A DNA stretch of 64,000 bases from Plutella xylostella (GCF_932276165.1 NC_063991.1:3525001-3589000); one strand, 5' to 3'. Shown: positions 20,404 to 32,263, numbered from the stretch's first letter. The notes: generated by a model from the sequence alone, not told the origin. Numbers and translations: made by a program.

Positions 20404-20942
20404 TAACGTAACAGCACCAGTAATGGACACCTTAAGGATTTTTTACAAATGATTTGGCTGTTACTCGCACAGTTTTTGAGTTAGAATATTGAAAGTTGGT
20501 ATGAATCGTAGGAATATCTTGCCGTTTAAGATGAATGTACACTAGCTCGATTTAAACTATTGGTATTTCAGGAAATTGTATATTTGTAAAATATGTCCTG
20601 AAACCACAGTAATGGACACCCAACCTCCGGTTATGGACACCCAATGTTGGACAGTGATTTTTTATTGGATAAAAGTATAAAATATTGTTTTATGCTTATA
20701 TTATTATAATTGTAACGATGATTAGTAATCATAATCGTTTACACAAACAGGCTTGGTCGCCAGTAGTGGAGGTTAATATAACATATAGCTAAAAAACATA
20801 GCAAGTGATTTGCTCGCAACGAATAGCATTCGCTTTATGAACGCGCAAATGCTGCTATAATTATAACGCGACGCGCCCTCGCGATCTTAGCTCGCAAAAT
20901 TGGACAGCGTCTGCCCGCGGCCGTTGCCACGACGCTACTGCT

Positions 20943-20972
20943 AGAAATAGCGGAGCCGGCTCCGCTATTTCT
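20943..20972. repeat. Perfect 30-bp palindrome
   Basis: AGAAATAGCGGAGCC is followed directly by its exact reverse complement. It lies in the GC-rich half of the hAT-type element. Confidence 0.95.
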
Positions 20973-21028
20973 CGCAGCCGCGAGACGTGGCGCGCGATAA
21001 CCGCGCAGGCGATATTCACTTGCTTTGT

Positions 21029-21089
21029 AGCGTCTCGCTCTCTCAACGGTGCAACGTCGCGCGACTCGCGTGTGAGAGAGCGAGACGCT
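21029..21089. repeat. 17-bp-stem hairpin
   Basis: AGCGTCTCGCTCTCTCA (21029-21045) pairs exactly with 21073-21089 across a 27-nt loop. It is about 60 bp from the palindrome in the same hAT-type element. Confidence 0.92.
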
Positions 21090-23441
21090 GCGAAGCTGCA
21101 AGCTTCACTACGCAATAGCGCTCCGCTATCTGCTGAAATTAGCTCCGCAGTCGCGATTTGGCAACGGCCACGAGTGGCCGCTATGCTAATTGTGCCTCGC
21201 GCAACGTTACGAATTACGATCGCGTTGTTTGTTTTGTTGCATTTGCGTGCTGTAAATAAATATTTGTTAATATACATAATAATAAATAGTTTAAATAGTA
21301 ACGTATTAAAATAGGTATAGTGTTTATTTAGGTTTAGTGTAAAATTGAAAATAAATAGTGTTTGTGTAAGTGTAAATAGGTACTTTCTAACGGACAATTT
21401 GGTTCTGAGGACAATTTCGTATTTTAAATGTTTTGTGATTGTGTGTGATTGAACTTTGACTGGACAATTTACCTATCTTTACTTTACGTGTGTTTTCGTA
21501 AGTGGATGAAACATTGAAAGAACGTATGACAATAATTCATAAAAATGAAGAGAAACAGTGATGTGCCATTATGGAAACAGTGATGTGCCATTATAGACAG
21601 TCCTAAGCCTGTAAAGTATGAAGGAAAGTTCATTGGTTTTTTCATCAATTTTTTTTTTCATATTTTTTTTTTTTCATCAATTTTTTTTTCTTCAATTTTT
21701 TTTTTGCTCTTCAATATCGTTATAACGTAGCGGATTAAATAACCTGCTATAAATGTGTAACATAGCGTCTGTAGCGTGTTATCAAAATGTAGCCGTTTTT
21801 CCCACCACTAGTCGCCAGTTACACTATGGGAACCATCAAAGACGGAAAATTTAACTTTCTGAAAAAAAAAAGTTTTACAGAAACACAAAAATTTCCAATT
21901 CAACATTATAAATTCTGTCCTCCTGCATTTTATTCTGTTCCTGGGTATCATTATGTTCCCCCAGTGGGACAGAGAGCAGACACAACAGTTTTTTATCCCA
22001 GACTGTTGACAGCAGCCAGCTTTGCATCGGACCACGTGATTCAAACTTTCCACATCTCCATACGATCGAGCGCCGAAAGGTCTATTTAGATCGGCCTTGC
22101 TTACGCTTGCCCTGCGGATCCCATTCGAGAGCCTGTCTCAAGATTGGGTTTTAGTCTCTACGCAGGGTATGGCTATTCCAACTTCATTTGCGGCGTTTTA
22201 TGTGTGAACCAACAGGATCTTCATGGCAGCTTTTCCTCAGATCTATGTTGGAGATGATCTCGGGCCAGAAAATCTTTAAGTTCCGCCGGGGACAGCGGTT
22301 AATGAATACCTGCAGTATCTGTGTGTCTATGCGTCTTTGTGGTCTACCAGGTGTTGCAAGCGTATAACAGTACCGACTTTAGTAACGTTGGTGATAAATA
22401 TTTATCACTGTAATGGAGAGGTGTTTTGACTGCCACATGCATCGTAGACATGTAAATGCACCATTGACAAATTCTCATGGTATTCTTACCAAGCTTCACT
22501 GGTCTATTTCTCACATGATCACTGTCTATTTCTCTATTTCTATTCTCTGTGGGTCTGTAAGTACCTGCACCTGGCTCTCTCAAATGAAACCTTTGTGCTT
22601 GTGCCTCTAGGTCTAAACTGCATTCCTAAGCTTGGACCATTTCCCACTATGCTGGTTCACTGCGGGTTGGTAGGTTCATATATTTAGATGTGCTTAACTA
22701 CTACTTATCATATTAGTAATTTTATTTCATTGTGGAACATGTTTGTGTCTCCATAACGCGTGGCTGCAGTGGCCATCTTTTACATCCATAATAGCATCTC
22801 CCATTTGCTTGGGCGTATATACGTTATTCATGCAAAATGTGAAACATCCAGTGATGGACACCCAATTATGGACACCTGTACAAGACTGGTATCCTTATCA
22901 TTTTATTCATGTTTTACAAAAACTACCAATATGATTATGAAATTCTAAAGACAATTAAATAAGAAAACACAACATTACCTTAAAACATTATTTTCGACAC
23001 GTGTCCATAACTGGATATACTGAAAATTTGCAAACCAGTAATGAACACCCCCCTCTGTAATCATTTCCATAAACGTAAACTGCCCTATTCCTTTGAAAAT
23101 ATGTCGGAAATTCAGTATAGTTTCCATAAAATCAAGAAAGTCAATTTAAAATAAAATAAAACGAAATTACCAACAATATTCTACACTTACCTCTTTAACA
23201 ATTTCCTTAACAAATCTCCTTTTCATTTGTGAACCCCCGTCAAATGAACTTTTTTTCTTCACAATTTTTAATCTAAATGGATGACATAAATAACTTGTTT
23301 ATATAACAAGGAGGGATGTCTAGGCTTTGAAACTAAGGTGTTGCAATTTTCGTAAAACTATGCATACTCTTATTTTAGACAAAATAAGTTTGTAAGTGTC
23401 CATTACTGGGTCCGTGTCCATTACTGGTGCCGTTGCGTTAA

Positions 23442-24165
23442 CAGTACAATGGATTAAAAGTCATAACGACAACATAGGAAATTGCGAGGCTGACCGACTA
23501 GCAAGAATGGGATCGAATACCCTACCAATAGGGCCAGAACCATTTATTAGTTTGTCATCAAAGGCAATAAGGCAATGTCTCACCGATAAAACACTATCTG
23601 AACACAATCAGGAGTGGAAAAATCGTGTAGATTGCAGACAAAGTAAAGCGTTTATTATATCATACAACCATAAACTTACACGCTACTTACTCAACCTGTC
23701 CCGTAGTAATATATCATTAATGGTAGGATTAATAACAGGACATAGTTGTGCGTGAATAAACACTTATATACCATAGCCATAGGTAACTCAACTAGTCCCT
23801 TATGTAGGACATGTAAGGAAGTAGATGAGACGGTTGAACATAATATTCTGTTAGCCTGTCCACCTACTACAGAAACAAGATTATCTATTCTTGGACCAAC
23901 AGAGCGCCTACCTCAGCTATTACAACACCCAGGCCTGCTACTCCAGTTTACTCGGGAGCTAGGCTGGCTGAGCTGAAATCAAGGGGATATGTACAAAGGT
24001 TCCACTCGAGAGAGCCACGTACAGGAACTTCACCCCCTATGAGAATAGAATAGAATACACCATAAATACAATAAACAAACAGACTGTGAAGTGAAGTGAA
24101 CTAACAAGTGTTGGCTCAAAAGGACACGTATCCAGGGCCGTTAAACCTAATATAAAAAAAAAACA
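23442..24165 (+). pseudogene. 3' fragment of an RNase-H-bearing LINE
   Basis: The frame shows the end of an RNase H domain (QWIKSH...NCEADRLA) and a C-terminal zinc knuckle (CRTC...VEH...C). A frameshift near 23750 separates the two parts. A 3' UTR and an A-rich tail follow to about 24165. The 5' part is missing. The segment at about 24000-24060 resembles the 3' end of SINE family 2. Confidence 0.75.
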
Positions 24166-24166
24166 A

Positions 24167-24366
24167 CCACAGAGTACTTTCATTTACAAACAAAATGTCA
24201 ATGATGTTGCCAATGACATGACAGCTTGGCTTGTATTTCGGTATTTGGATGTGTTATGTGTTTTTGCCAAAAACCTAAAAATATTCTTAACTATTCGCAC
24301 CCTCAAAGCTAATAAATGCTAATTTCACCGAAAATCTACTGAATTAAGTGTTTAGCACTGCATTGG
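24167..24366 (+). promoter_or_regulatory. Conserved 5' segment (probable untranslated exon) of unit B
   Basis: The segment aligns with 32605-32800 (C) and 63003-63198 (D). It ends CATTGG|GTAAG, a plausible splice donor. Short upstream ATGs close quickly. Promoter position is not determined. Confidence 0.45.
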
Positions 24367-24846
24367 GTAAGTTCATACTTACTTCTGGTCTTGAGGTTAG
24401 CTTTTCCTCCATTTGTTTGCTAAATGGCTGTATGCTCAGTGGAAGTGAGAGAGCTTGCAGAGGTCTTTAATTAACTGGTGGTAGGGGGTGAGGGCGGCCT
24501 TCCTCCTCAAATGCTAAGTATATGAGTGTTCGTTTGTGGCCTCCTTTTCAAAAAGTCTATATTGTTTTAGCTCTATATCTGGTGCAGTAAACAGATAAAT
24601 ATTTTACAGTCCATTGGATTTTTGTAAAATTATGAACGATAAATCATTCTTGCATGTTATGAAAACTGGCAGAAAATGGTTCTGAATACTTTCTGATTTT
24701 CCCACCTTTTGTACAGTCATAAATGTATTTCTGCAATAAAGGATTATATTGATGCTGTTTCTAAAGGCACAAATTTTAATTTTAGGCTGTCATAACCTTA
24801 TATACATTCTTTGTTTATAATCAGGCTGTATGCGTGTTAGTGAGTG

Positions 24847-25062
24847 GACTGATGGTCGGTGGAGCAGAAGAGTGGAAACCACGTACCGGCATGCGCAGCA
24901 TTGGGCGGCCCCACGTGAGATGGACAGACGATATAGTCAAGTCCGCGGGGAAGCACTGGATGCGGGCCGCCTCCGATCGGACTAGGTGGAAATCATTGGG
25001 GGAGGCCTATGTTCAGCAGTGGACGTCCTATGGCTGACATGATGATGATGATGATGATGATG
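24847..25062 (+). mobile_element. RTE-type LINE 3' fragment (unit B)
   Basis: Paralogue of the insertion at 13385-13600, encoding the same C-terminal motifs to 25037 and ending in (GAT)n. Confidence 0.8.
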
Positions 25063-25230
25063 AGTGTTACGTCAAATCTCATATTTCACTGGCAACATTT
25101 CTAGTTTTACATCACTAAAATTAAATTTTGTGCCTTCAGAATATATATCATTATACTACTTAGTTAGAAGTCATTAATTGCTATTTGAATATATTTCTCA
25201 TGTTTTAGTTGTACGAAACCACACTATAAG

Positions 25231-25360
25231 ATGGAGGATGGCATGGACATAGAGGAACATGATCTGTTGAACAACCCTACTGTGAGGAGCGTGTTTCCAG
25301 ATCTTGCCATTCTCAAACAAGAAATTATTGATTTTGATACAAGTGAAGGTGTAGCACCAG
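25231..25360 (+). CDS. Zinc-finger gene copy B, first coding exon
   Basis: Acceptor at 25207-25208, ATG at 25231 and donor AG|GTTTGT after 25360 are all as in copy A. The 43-codon acidic segment differs from copy A by a few residues. It splices in phase 1 to 29150, for a 694-residue protein. Confidence 0.75.
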
Positions 25361-25962
25361 GTTTGTAATTTGAATGCTCTGTTAAGGATATATTTATATT
25401 ATACAACTCTGTTTAAAAATTATAGGGAAAAGATCAATTAAACACAAAATCTTTGTTATTCATCAAAATGTATTTTATCACAATTAGGTATATTATCAAA
25501 GTATGCTCCTTCAGAAACGATACACATACATAATCTAATCATCAAAACATTTTTTAAACAATGTTTCCAGGATGAGTTTATTATCGTTTCTAAAGGAACA
25601 TACTTCATGTTGTTGAGGTAGGCCTAGACCTAGGCTACCACCCCACGTTTGTCGTAGGTACTTACTACTTACTGGACACCCTGTACTAATGAGGAAATAT
25701 TATGCTGGCCTGATCAAAGGTTTCTAAGCTATAGGTACTCATCTATGGTTGAATGGTGTAGTGGTTAGTGACCTTGACTGCTATGCCGAATGTCCCAGGG
25801 TCGATTCCCGGCTGGGGCAGACATTGATTGTCTTGAGTGTTGATATTTAATATGAATCTGTCTATATATTTGTGTACATATATCAGCTGTCTGATACCCA
25901 TAATACTGGCTCTGCCTAGCTTGGGGTCGGATGGCCGTGTGTGAGATGTCCCCACATATATA

Positions 25963-27594
25963 CAGGGTGTCCCAAAAGTCAACGTCATCCCTTAAAGGGC
26001 TGATAGGTCAGCTCATGAGACTCACCACCTATTTTACTTTTACTCATTCCAACACCACTTACCCTTAATAAATTCAGTCAGATAAATTTCCTTCAAACAA
26101 TTTTACATCAAGGTCGTTTTGTACTAAAATAGCAATAACTTTTTTGTTAATTGAAACAATAGCAACGTTTCATACCATTTTGGAAACTGCATTAAATGAG
26201 CAATCTTTTCAAACAAGGTGCCAGGTTTAGGTGGTATATTTTTTTTACAGTATGTAGAGTCAAAGTTGTTTATAAAAAAATACTATTACCTTTTATGACT
26301 TTGAAAACCTTGTTTTTTTAACCCTAGAGTGCTCGCGCTATGAGCATTTTGCCGCCCTCCGCAATAAATGTCTATTATTTCGTGAACTATGCACTCGTCA
26401 AGGTCAAGCGTCTATGTAGCTGCCCTCTCGGTCTTCTCCTACATGTTACGTTAATTTGGAGACATTCAGTGCACAGGTTACGGCAGGACAAGAGAATTAA
26501 AGTGAGTGTGTCGCACGGGGCGGCAAAATGCTCACTGCGCGAGCACTCGCGTCAGTAAAAATTAAGTTATATTTTTTTATTATTATTGAAATATTTTAAG
26601 TTTTTCACTATATTTAGGTAATATTAAACTAAATATCATGTAAGGTATGCATATATTTCAGTTCACATTGGATTTATGATTAAAAAATAGTTGTTTACTA
26701 ACGAGTTAATATTACGACGAATTTACCTGAAATAAATAGCTCTGCCTATGAATACACCACATATAACAAAAAAAACTTACATATGGACAATACATAAGTG
26801 TTTTTTCTTGGTCTTGTGGTACAAATCTCCCGTTTTGTACCGCCTGAGCAACAAAAAACACCCTAAAGAAGAGAGAATACATGCGTATAACTATCTCCAA
26901 ATAAGAAAAATATCAGGTCAAAAAAGGGTGCAATACATGAAGAAAGTTACTGTGCAACGAACTTTGTGTGTTCATGTTTCAGGACTGTGTTGCTGAAATA
27001 AATGCTGTAGATTGCGATAACAACTAAATTTCGTTATAATTTTGAGATTTGTTGATTTTGTGTGGCTTAAGACAAATATGTTCCTAAAAGTTCAGAAATT
27101 TTCCCAAAGCATGAACGATAACACATATAATGAACAATTAATATATAAAATTTATAAATATTACTTTTTCTAATACCATATGTTACATTTTATTCAAATT
27201 ATAAGCATTTATAAGTTTTCGTAATTATTAATTATCCAAAAAATACACTTTAATATGGGCGGCAAAATGCCGCCACGCGAGCACTCGTGTCACAAAAAAA
27301 GGCGCGACTACTCTAGGGTTAAACATACAGCATTCCTCGATATTTTTTTTGACTGCGATCAATAGCAGGGCTATACATGGTGATGCAACACCAAACAAAT
27401 TCTAACAATATTGATTTTTGTACCGGCAGCACGCGAAAAACTGATCCAAGGTGTCGATTTTCAGCAAATTTATAAAAGTGTCAATATCTCGAAAATTATC
27501 GAGTTTTTACTAAGGTCATATTGTGATATTCTGGCCTCTCATGAGCTTACCTATCAGCCCTTTAAGGGATGACGTTGACTTTTGGGACACCCTG
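25963..27594. mobile_element. TA-flanked DNA element with 57-bp inverted ends
   Basis: Ends starting CAGGGTGTCCCAAAAGTC match over about 57 bp with one mismatch and are flanked by TA. It contains a nested TTAA-type element (26322-27318). It shares its outermost bases with the fold-back element in unit A but not the rest. Confidence 0.85.
26322..27318. mobile_element. piggyBac-like non-autonomous element
   Basis: It is flanked by TTAA (26318-26321, 27319-27322), with ends CCCTAGAG / CTCTAGGG and inner repeats GAGCACTCGCG. Around 26935-27000 one frame shows spaced cysteines that resemble the C-terminal cysteine-rich domain of piggyBac transposases, too degraded to be coding. Confidence 0.75.
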
Positions 27595-27614
27595 TATATT
27601 TATAATTATAGCAC

Positions 27615-28625
27615 AGTTCGGTCGTAGTAAGAACAATATGGCTAGGTGGGGATTCACGGATGCACAAAATCTGAATTGCTTGTGTGAAGCGCCACAAACT
27701 ATGGTGCACCTTACTTCATGCCCCGCATGTCCCTACACCTGTACGCGGGAAGAGCTCATGACCGCTACCAGCGGTGCAGTATCAGTGGCCCAGTTCTGGG
27801 CATGTATTATTTAGGGGTTCCCCTCATCTTGCCTAATCTTTATTGACCGAAACTCGTTTCGCATAACTCGTATGGTCTAAACTTTTTTGCTCGAATCATC
27901 CCTTTGTCAAACCTTATGTGTTCTAAGGCTCGTTTCGTCTAAAACTCTTTTGGCACAATCTTGAAATATCTAAGTCTCGTTTGCTCAAATTGATTTTCAA
28001 ATCGGTAATCTTGTTTCTCCTTATATCAAGTTATTAAATAATATATTAAGTAGTACGTATACAAATTGTGGTATTCTTTTCTTAAATTCCGAAAATCACG
28101 ATATAAAATGATCACAATATCGAAAGTCCAAGACCATTATAGTTATTACAAACGTCATTAAAACTCCGTAGGATCGAAATCTAAAGATAGTTGAGACGAC
28201 GAGCAAAGCGAGGAGGAGCGTGTTAGGTGCACATATTCGTCAAAAGCAATGCGGAGCGCAGCGAAGCGGAGCGGAGCGTTTCCCTCATAGCGAAAACAAT
28301 ACAAGGCACCACTTTGCGCTATGTAGGTACGTAGACGTTCCGTTAAAGTGAAAGCCAAACGAATATTAATTCTTTGTATACTTACCTAGCCATTGCATTA
28401 TTAGGCTATTCAAGATTTGACCAAAGCATTGTTAGGCTAAACAAGATTATACGAAATAACTTTTTACTAAACGAGATTTATGCCATACGATTTTCGGCGA
28501 AACGAGACTTTGACCAAACGTTACTATGCAATACGAGATTAGGCAAATAAATCTTAGGCCAAAAAAGGTAGAACCATTATTTAGCGACTTTGTTGGTTTG
28601 TCGTCGACACGATAAGAAGAAGAAG
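27615..28625 (+). pseudogene. Truncated LINE 3' end, split by a 9-bp-duplicating MITE
   Basis: The 10-bp duplication ATTATAGCAC flanks it (27605-27614, 28626-28635). The frame to 27814 encodes a LINE ORF2 C-terminus with a zinc knuckle (CLC...VHL...C). A (GAA)n tail at 28616-28625 marks the 3' end. Removing 27815-28575 rejoins the 3' UTR. Confidence 0.75.
27815..28575. mobile_element. 9-bp-duplicating MITE family with CGAAACGAGA motifs, copy 1
   Basis: Starts GGGTTCCCCTCATC and ends GGTAGAACC, with the 9-bp duplication ATTATTTAG (27806-27814, 28576-28584). Motifs such as CTCGTTTCG, AAACGAGA and their complements recur through both outer thirds. A GC-rich core has an AGCGAGGAGGAGC segment. 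The second copy is at 45837-46571. The 9-bp duplication fits MULE or Merlin-like transposases. Confidence 0.8.
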
Positions 28626-28794
28626 ATTATAGCACTCACACTTCTCTCTAACATTCCCCTGCATACATTCATCAGAGAACTCATTCTATCCACAAATACA
28701 TCACATTCTGGTGCTTCGGCGAGCAGGGAGCTGAGCGAGACGGCCGCGAAAATATGGTCGATGTGACTTTCATACATTTTGATTTGTACATGTA

Positions 28795-28936
28795 CAGTCA
28801 GCTGCATAAATAGCTATACACTTTTGTACCGTATCAAACTACCTACTAAACCAAACGTCAATGTTTGAATGAATAAATAGGCAGTTAGTGAGTTTGACTA
28901 TGTTCAAAAGTGTATAGCTACTTATGCAGCTGACTG
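28795..28936. mobile_element. TA-flanked MITE (unit B copy)
   Basis: Same insertion as 17630-17769 in unit A, with inverted ends starting CAGTCAGCTGCATAA. Absent from unit C. Confidence 0.82.
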
Positions 28937-29149
28937 TACTTCTAATCCACTGGCTGACATAATCCCTGTCAACAAAATTTAATGAAACTAACACTAATCT
29001 GGCTAACATTTTCACAGCAGTGACAAACCACAGACCGACTCTAGCGTTGTTCAATACCACTAACAAGTAGAATGTTTATTTTACCTTCATTCATGTCACA
29101 CCCTAAGCGCATTTATAGCTATCCCAATTAAACTTTTTGTACCTTACAG

Positions 29150-31104
29150 AAACATTTACAACGTCGCCAGAAGTATCAATGAGAAATGAAAACAAAAATC
29201 AACTACACAATTTAACAGTCTATAGTGGGGATCATCCTACCGAGTGCTCCACTCAAGACCTCGATGTGAAACCTGACCACCTGTGTACTGACATGGATGA
29301 CACAATAACTGTCAAGGGCAACAGTTTGACAGAATTTGATGAAATTGAAACTGAAATCAAGAAGGAATCAGAGAATGTTGTACCAAATGAATTGCCATTT
29401 TACAGAAACAGAATTATACTCGGCAAGATACATGTAGATGAGTCTGACGAAGAACGAGAAATTGATGCACCAGGTGACTGTAATAATGTTGTAAACAACA
29501 AAACAAACAATGATCAAGATTTGGCAGGCTCAATATACACTGATGTAAATAGAAGCATGAGGATAACAAAACAGTATTATGAAATGGAAAAATGTTTGGG
29601 AGCGAAAATTATTCTAACAAACTGTTATACAACTCTATTGAACAATAACTGTTACTGTGCTCAGTGTGCAGTGTTGTTCCCCACCACTGAAGCGTATAGT
29701 GAACATTACACGAGCACACACTCCGAGACCACTCACTCAAATAAAGCCTCGGCTTCTCTTGTGAAACGTAAACAAATCATATACCCACTTGAGAAAGCAT
29801 TTGTGTGTGACTCCTGCACGAAAACATTCAGCAAAAAAACCAGCTTGATAAAGCACATTTTAATTCACACTGGCGAAAAGCCATTCGAGAGTGACATTTG
29901 CAAGAAAACATCGAGGCATCGGACTGCAATGAAAAGACACAAGTTAGTTCACACTGGGGAAAAGCCCATCCAGTGTGACATTTGCGCGAAAACATTTAAA
30001 TTTCGAAGTTATTTGGAGCGACACAAGTTAAAACACACTGGGGAAAAGCCCTTCCATTGTGACATTTGCACGAAATCATTCAACCAAAGGTGTTATCTTA
30101 AGGAGCACATGTTACTTCACACTGGTGAAATATCTTTCGAGTGTGACATTTGCACGAAAATATTCAGGCACCGGTCTTCTTTGAAAACACACAAGTTACT
30201 TCACACTGGCGAAGAGCCATTCCAATGTGACATTTGCACGAAAACATTTAGACTAATAAGTCATTTGAAGAACCACAAGTTACATCACACTGGAGAGAAA
30301 CCTTTCCAGTGTGAAACCTGCAAGAAAACATTCAAATATGTATCAGCTTTAAAACAACATAAGTTAACTCACACTGGCGAAAAGCCATTCGAGTGTGACA
30401 TTTGCAAGAAAACATTTAACCAAATAAGAAATTTAAAGATGCACAAGTTACTTCACACTGGCGAAAAACCATACAAGTGCGGTGATTGTAAAAAATCGTT
30501 TAGGCACATGAATTCTTTGAAAAACCACGAATTGATCCACACGGGAGAAAAGCCATTTCAGTGTGAAACGTGCAAGAAAATCTTCATTTATCTATCAGCT
30601 TTAAAACAACACAAGTTAACTCACACTGGCGAAAAGCCATTCTTGTGTGACATTTGTAAGAAAACCTTCAATCAGCGAAGTGCTATGAAAAGACACAAGT
30701 TAATACACACACATGTCTTTACACATGGTGTAAAGCCATTCGAGTGTTTAACTTGCAAGAAAACCTTCAGATACCTCAGTCATATGAAAGTGCACACTTT
30801 AATCCACTCTGGAGAAAAGCCATTCGAGTGTGACATTTGCAAGAAAACATTTAACCAAATAAGAAATTTAAAGATGCACAAGTTACTTCACACTGGCGAA
30901 AAGCCATACAAGTGCGGTGATTGCAAAATAACGTTTAGTCTGCTTGGCAATTTGAAAAAGCACAAATTGATCCACACGGGAGAAAAGCCGTTCGAGTGTG
31001 ACATTTGCACGAAAACATTTAACCGAAGAAGTCACTTGAAGAGGCACGTGTTACGTCACACTGCAGCACAGCCATATGATTCTGATGCGTCGGAAAAAGT
31101 GTGA
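29150..31104 (+). CDS. Zinc-finger gene copy B, main exon (16 C2H2 fingers, one degenerate)
   Basis: The exon starts after the CTTACAG acceptor at 29149. It has the same acidic spacer and isolated N-terminal finger as copy A, then fifteen finger units to about 31062. The second of these has lost its first cysteine (ESDIC) and its core aromatic, so it should not fold. The linker after finger 11 is enlarged (HTHVFTHGVKP). Fingers 8-9 and 13-14 share a stretch of about 100 bp with one difference. The last fingers lead to the same AQPYDSDASEK tail as copies A and C, and the TGA is at 31102-31104. The frame is intact. The finger order differs strongly from copy A, so the DNA target probably does too. 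Confidence 0.87.
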
Positions 31105-31138
31105 GATCCGGGAAACATGAGGACGGAGTACATGACAC

Positions 31139-31411
31139 GATACAAACATCGATAGCAAAATTAACTGGAGTACCCATGTTGAAAACCTAAAAGTAAAGGG
31201 AATAAAAGCGATAAATGCTCTCAGCCCCATACTAAATCGATAGAGCAATCTAAGCCCAGGCACTAAGTTGAAAATTTATTACACTCTAGTGCGTCCCTGC
31301 ATTACATACGCTGCCCCAGTATGTGTAATATGAATGTATGAGGGTAGGTCTTGCGCTTATCAATAAACGATCAGTCTAAGCTTGAACGCGTGTTTCACTT
31401 GACTCCTTTAC
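31139..31411 (+). mobile_element. LINE RT fragment plus LTR-like tail in the 3' UTR of copy B
   Basis: The insertion is flanked by ACATGACAC (31130-31138, 31412-31420). Its first part encodes a degraded Jockey/R1-type RT thumb segment (WSTHVENLK..., LVRPCITYAAP). The last 89 bp (31323-31411) has an AATAAA and an LTR-like look. Copies A and C lack it. Confidence 0.65.
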
Positions 31412-31420
31412 ACATGACAC

Positions 31421-32051
31421 AGCGGGATGTCAGTGAGTGTCAGTGGGGCGCGCTGCGGGCGAGGGCTCGGCCTCCGCCTGTCCCCTCACTGCAGGCAGCG
31501 CCGGCGACGCACAGGCTGCGTTGTCGACACGCTCTCCTACACCCACATACAAGCGACTCCACCTACACTAACCACCTCAGTTGCAATTCTGACATCGGCG
31601 CGGACGGTCGCTTTCTAGCGGCGCCGTCTGTAGCCGTCACGTGTGACTCACTACTGAGTGACCCGGCTGCTCAAGGACAGCGTCCTGTTGTACACCGAGA
31701 TGCCTGAAATCCCGGCTCAATTGGAAGCCTCGGAACAGTATAAAATGTCATTAATCGCTAGGTTAAAAAATCTAAATGGTTCTTTATTTTTAATAAACAT
31801 TATTATGGCATAATACTGTTGTTTTCATATTTGTGGTACCTGTTGCTGTGCTAGTGCCGCGGCGGTACAGAGGGCCTTCGCAAGAGTGCGCCGCGCCGTC
31901 CTGTCCTCAGCAACTGTCCTGGCTTCTGTCCAGCTCAGCGCTTGCGCTCGCAGCTCGCCGTCAACTGTACGCCGCCATGTGTGCACCGACGACCGGGACA
32001 CGGCGTCTGCGGCGGCCACTAGCTACTCATTCAAAGCTTGTTTTGTCATTA
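31421..32051 (+). other. GC-rich 3' module of unit B (probable 3' UTR)
   Basis: Homologous to 19640-20270 and 37450-38090 with several substitutions and small indels. The short upstream part found in A and C is missing here because of the insertion at 31139. It holds the same AATAAA signal. Confidence 0.55.
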
Positions 32052-32263
32052 CCACCTAGTGAATCATTTTATTTGTAACCAAGTACACTGGCATCCACGA
32101 CACAGGCTGAGCCTAGTGTGGAAGCCACCGAATTTCGATAATTTATAACCTCTCACCCTTTTATTTAATTTCGTAAAATTATTTGTTTGTACCTACTAAC
32201 TTTTCTAAATTCTATGGTGTTTAAATAAATATTTTTGATTTTTTTTTAATTGATTTTTGATTA
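32052..32263 (+). mobile_element. LINE 3'-end fragment in the unit B 3' flank
   Basis: The unit B sequence breaks at CATTAC and resumes at 32264 as ATTACTCTTATGTG, as in units A and C. The insert ends in AAATAAATA and T-rich sequence typical of a LINE 3' end. ATTAC is a possible short target duplication. Confidence 0.55.

Larger units (their letters stand above)
20764..21810. mobile_element. hAT-type non-autonomous element nested in the TA-flanked transposon
   Basis: The 1047-bp insertion is flanked by the 8-bp duplication GTCGCCAG (20756-20763, 21811-21818). Ends TAGTGGAGG / CCACCACTA are imperfect inverted repeats. The second copy of the host transposon has the empty site near 61520-61530. 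The left half is GC-rich with strong hairpins; the right half has long T runs (21650-21710). The 178-codon minus-strand open frame overlapping the hairpins is not recognisable as a protein. Confidence 0.82.
20406..23438. mobile_element. TA-flanked DNA transposon with repeated AGTAATGGACACC motifs, copy 1
   Basis: Terminal inverted repeats ACGTAACAGCACCAGTAATG / CATTACTGGTGCCGTTGCGT are flanked by TA. The motif AGTAATGGACACC or close variants recurs near both ends and inside (20420, 20610, 20630, 22850, 23035, 23400). A second copy in opposite orientation is at 59533-61879. The element contains a nested hAT-type insertion and an internal SINE family 2 segment. No transposase frame is recognisable, so both copies are probably non-autonomous. 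Confidence 0.75.
25746..27600 (+). mobile_element. SINE family 1 in the unit B intron, tail invaded
   Basis: Head at 25750-25820 and body to 25960. The element 25963-27594 sits in its 3' end, and the A/T-rich tail resumes at 27595. Confidence 0.75.

Noticed and set aside
20861..21397. 178-codon minus-strand frame
   Set aside because: It runs through palindromes of a hAT-type non-autonomous element. The translation is low in recognisable structure.
21826..22089. 87-codon frame after the hAT insertion
   Set aside because: It belongs to the TA-flanked transposon body; in copy 2 (about 61260-61500) the frame is not kept.
28158..28358. 66-codon frame in the 9-bp-duplicating MITE
   Set aside because: It lies in the GC-rich core of a non-autonomous element; I find no matching open frame in copy 2.
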